This document shows positions 62,470 to 64,000 of a DNA stretch of 64,000 nucleotides, in pieces. The translations under genes and the position numbers were made by a program. The DNA is from Paludisphaera borealis. Lineage in GTDB: Bacteria > Planctomycetota > Planctomycetia > Isosphaerales > Isosphaeraceae. The stretch covers positions 1-64,000 of the forward strand of contig NZ_CP019082.1 in the NCBI RefSeq assembly GCF_001956985.1, read 5' to 3'. The notes under the pieces are model-generated. The model ran no database searches, had not been told where the DNA came from, and worked only from the letters and a program-made list of their open reading frames with translations. Position 1 is the first letter of the stretch, and every line of letters begins with the position of its first letter.

Positions 62470-64000
62470 ATGGCGACGCGCGGATGGCCGGGACTAGGTC
62501 CGGTCTTCGCCTATGAATGGCTGACGGCCTCGCGGCGCTGGCAGTGCTATGGGCTGCGGTCGTTGCTGGTCCTACTGCTCTTGTTCGGCCTATCGGCCGT
62601 CTGGCTGGGGAACCGCGACGGTGCGGGGGAGTTGTCGGTCCAGCAGATGGCCGAGGTCGGACGGGCGTTCTACGCCGTGACGACGCTGATACTGCTCGGG
62701 CTGGTGGGCCTGGCGGCTCCGGCGGCGACGGCCGGGGCGATCTGCTTGGACAAGGCCCGGGGAAATTTGACCCTGCTGCTGGCGACCGACCTGACCGACG
62801 CCGAGATCGTACTAGGCAAGCTGGCGCCGCGACTGGTACAGGTGCTCGGCCTGATCGCCTGCGCCGCCCCGGTGTTGGGGCTGTCGACGCTCCTCGGCGG
62901 CGTCGCCCCGGCGATGACGACCGGTGCGATCCTGGTATGTCTGGCCTGCGCCGTCTTCGGCTGCACGCTGGCGCTGACGCTGTCCGTCTGGGGCCGGAAG
63001 ACGCACGAGGTGCTGCTGGCGACCTACGCCTTCGGCGTCTCCTGGTTGCTGGCTGCCCCGATCTGGGCGGTCTTGGTCTCGAACCTGCCCACATGGGCCC
63101 GGTCGGCCTGGCTGCCGAACTACTTGGCCCTGCTGCCCTACAACCCCGTCTTCCTCGTGCTCGCCCCACTAAACGCCCCGGCGGCGCTCGGCCCAGTCGG
63201 GCTTGCGACGCAGGCCAGGTTCTGCGCCCTCGGGCTCCTGACCTCGGCGCTTCTGGCCGTCGCCGCGACTTGGCGGATCCGGGCCGTGGTCATCCGGCAG
63301 GCTGGCCGGGTGGAGGCGATACGTCGAGCGGCCCGCCGAGGCCCGCTCTACCGGCTCGTCCGTTTGCTGCCGTCTCCTTCGCTCGACGGCAACCCGGTGC
63401 TCTGGCGCGAGTGGCATCGGCGGCGGCCGTCGCGCTGGTCGGTCGCCGTATGGGGCCTCTTCGGCGTGCTCTCGAGTGGGTTCAGCCTCTGGGCGATCGT
63501 CGACACGCTCGACGGCGCCGGGCCAGGCGGCCGAGAGCGGGCCGGGGTGATCGGCGGCGTGCAGGTGGCCGCCGGGCTGCTGCTCCTGAGCGTCTCGGCC
63601 GCGACGAGCCTGGCCGAGGAGCGCCAGCGCGGCAGCCTCGACGTGCTGTTGTCGACTCCGCTGTCGACCCGGTCGATCGTCCTGGGCAAGTGGTGGGCCG
63701 CCTTCCGCGGCGTCCCGCCGCTGGCGATGTGGCCGGTGCTCATCGCCGGGGCCCTGGCGACGCACACCGGATTCCCCCTCGCCCCGGCGCTGATCGGCGG
63801 CTTGGTCCTCGCCTACGGCGCCGCGATCACGAGCCTCGGCCTGGCCCTGGCCACGTGGCTGCCTCGGATGGGCCAGGCCATCGGCCTGACCGCCGGGCTC
63901 TACATCATCGTGCTGATCGGGGCCGTCCCAGTTGGGATGAACTTCTTCGGCGCAAGCCCCAAAGCCGCCGGCGCCGGCTTCGCCGCGGCCAGCCCGTTCT
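62470..64000 (+). CDS. ABC-2 type transport permease, 5' part
   Basis: The open frame starts at ATG 62470 with GGAGG eight bases upstream and continues to the window edge without a stop (at least 510 residues). At least ten hydrophobic helices are visible, for example LLVLLLLFGLSAVWL, TLILLGLVGLAAPAATAG and VLGLIACAAPVLGLSTLLGG. The pattern ICLDKARGNLTLLLATDLTD and LAEERQRGSLDVLLSTPLST is typical of ABC-2 permeases of the gliding/exporter type and is duplicated here, so two permease units are fused. The ATPase is not in the window. Confidence 0.85.
   Translation, partial: MATRGWPGLGPVFAYEWLTASRRWQCYGLRSLLVLLLLFGLSAVWLGNRDGAGELSVQQMAEVGRAFYAVTTLILLGLVGLAAPAATAGAICLDKARGNLTLLLATDLTDAEIVLGKLAPRLVQVLGLIACAAPVLGLSTLLGGVAPAMTTGAILVCLACAVFGCTLALTLSVWGRKTHEVLLATYAFGVSWLLAAPIWAVLVSNLPTWARSAWLPNYLALLPYNPVFLVLAPLNAPAALGPVGLATQARFCALGLLTSALLAVAATWRIRAVVIRQAGRVEAIRRAARRGPLYRLVRLLPSPSLDGNPVLWREWHRRRPSRWSVAVWGLFGVLSSGFSLWAIVDTLDGAGPGGRERAGVIGGVQVAAGLLLLSVSAATSLAEERQRGSLDVLLSTPLSTRSIVLGKWWAAFRGVPPLAMWPVLIAGALATHTGFPLAPALIGGLVLAYGAAITSLGLALATWLPRMGQAIGLTAGLYIIVLIGAVPVGMNFFGASPKAAGAGFAAASPF

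Overview
The window looks like two joined pieces of a planctomycete genome, probably an Isosphaeraceae relative. The right third (about 43.85-64 kb) carries chromosomal genes: tmRNA (ssrA), smpB, folK, an LL-diaminopimelate aminotransferase, an aldehyde dehydrogenase, serA with an adjacent class V aminotransferase, and a family of dispersed repeats that encode KPEAPAS-like peptides when translated. The taxonomic call is inference from gene content and these repeats; no rRNA gene is present.

The left two thirds (1 to about 43.85 kb) behave as one large integrated mobile element whose right end is the 3' end of ssrA. The last genes before the junction are an AlpA-like excisionase and a tyrosine integrase. 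Further in are a VirD4-type coupling protein, a MobF relaxase preceded by an inverted-repeat region (candidate oriT or operator), two ParB-like proteins, an ArdC-like antirestriction protein, a serine resolvase with a candidate crossover site, and many small hypothetical genes. No VirB-type secretion channel, replication initiator or second ssrA-derived att site is visible, so the left end is probably outside the window and the element may be mobilizable rather than self-transmissible.

The left end of the element is a defence-like region. Positions 213-9434 hold a six-gene, overlapping type I restriction-modification operon (hsdM, a DUF1016-type nuclease, hsdS, a small unknown gene, an hsdR with an unusual N-terminal extension, a DUF45 metalloprotease). 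Positions 10020-10789 hold a Cas4-like nuclease split into two coupled genes, the second broken by one stop codon exactly at the QxxxY tyrosine. Positions 10862-15038 hold a three-gene operon: an SMC-like ATPase, a soluble histidine kinase, and a receiver domain fused to an aminoglycoside-phosphotransferase-like kinase. I regard this operon as the best candidate for an undescribed system, most simply an anti-phage signalling system.

From 16.4 to 42.5 kb the element carries a pseudopilin fused to FG-GAP repeats, the mobilization genes, and a minus-strand block of small genes (28.2-32.7 kb), part of it punctuated by GC-rich hairpins. This block is interrupted by a 1844-bp IS with a perfect 8-bp target duplication and a small passenger gene. 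Directly downstream of the coupling protein lies a row of small genes, three of which share a C-terminal LS(D/E)IA motif that could be a transfer or docking signal.

The chromosomal part is punctuated by small mobile sequences: a REP-associated tyrosine transposase inside near-perfect inverted repeats, a truncated IS4-like transposase, a DUF104/PIN toxin-antitoxin pair, and a diverged duplication that brackets a lipoprotein-like methyltransferase gene. The window ends inside an ABC-2 type permease gene.
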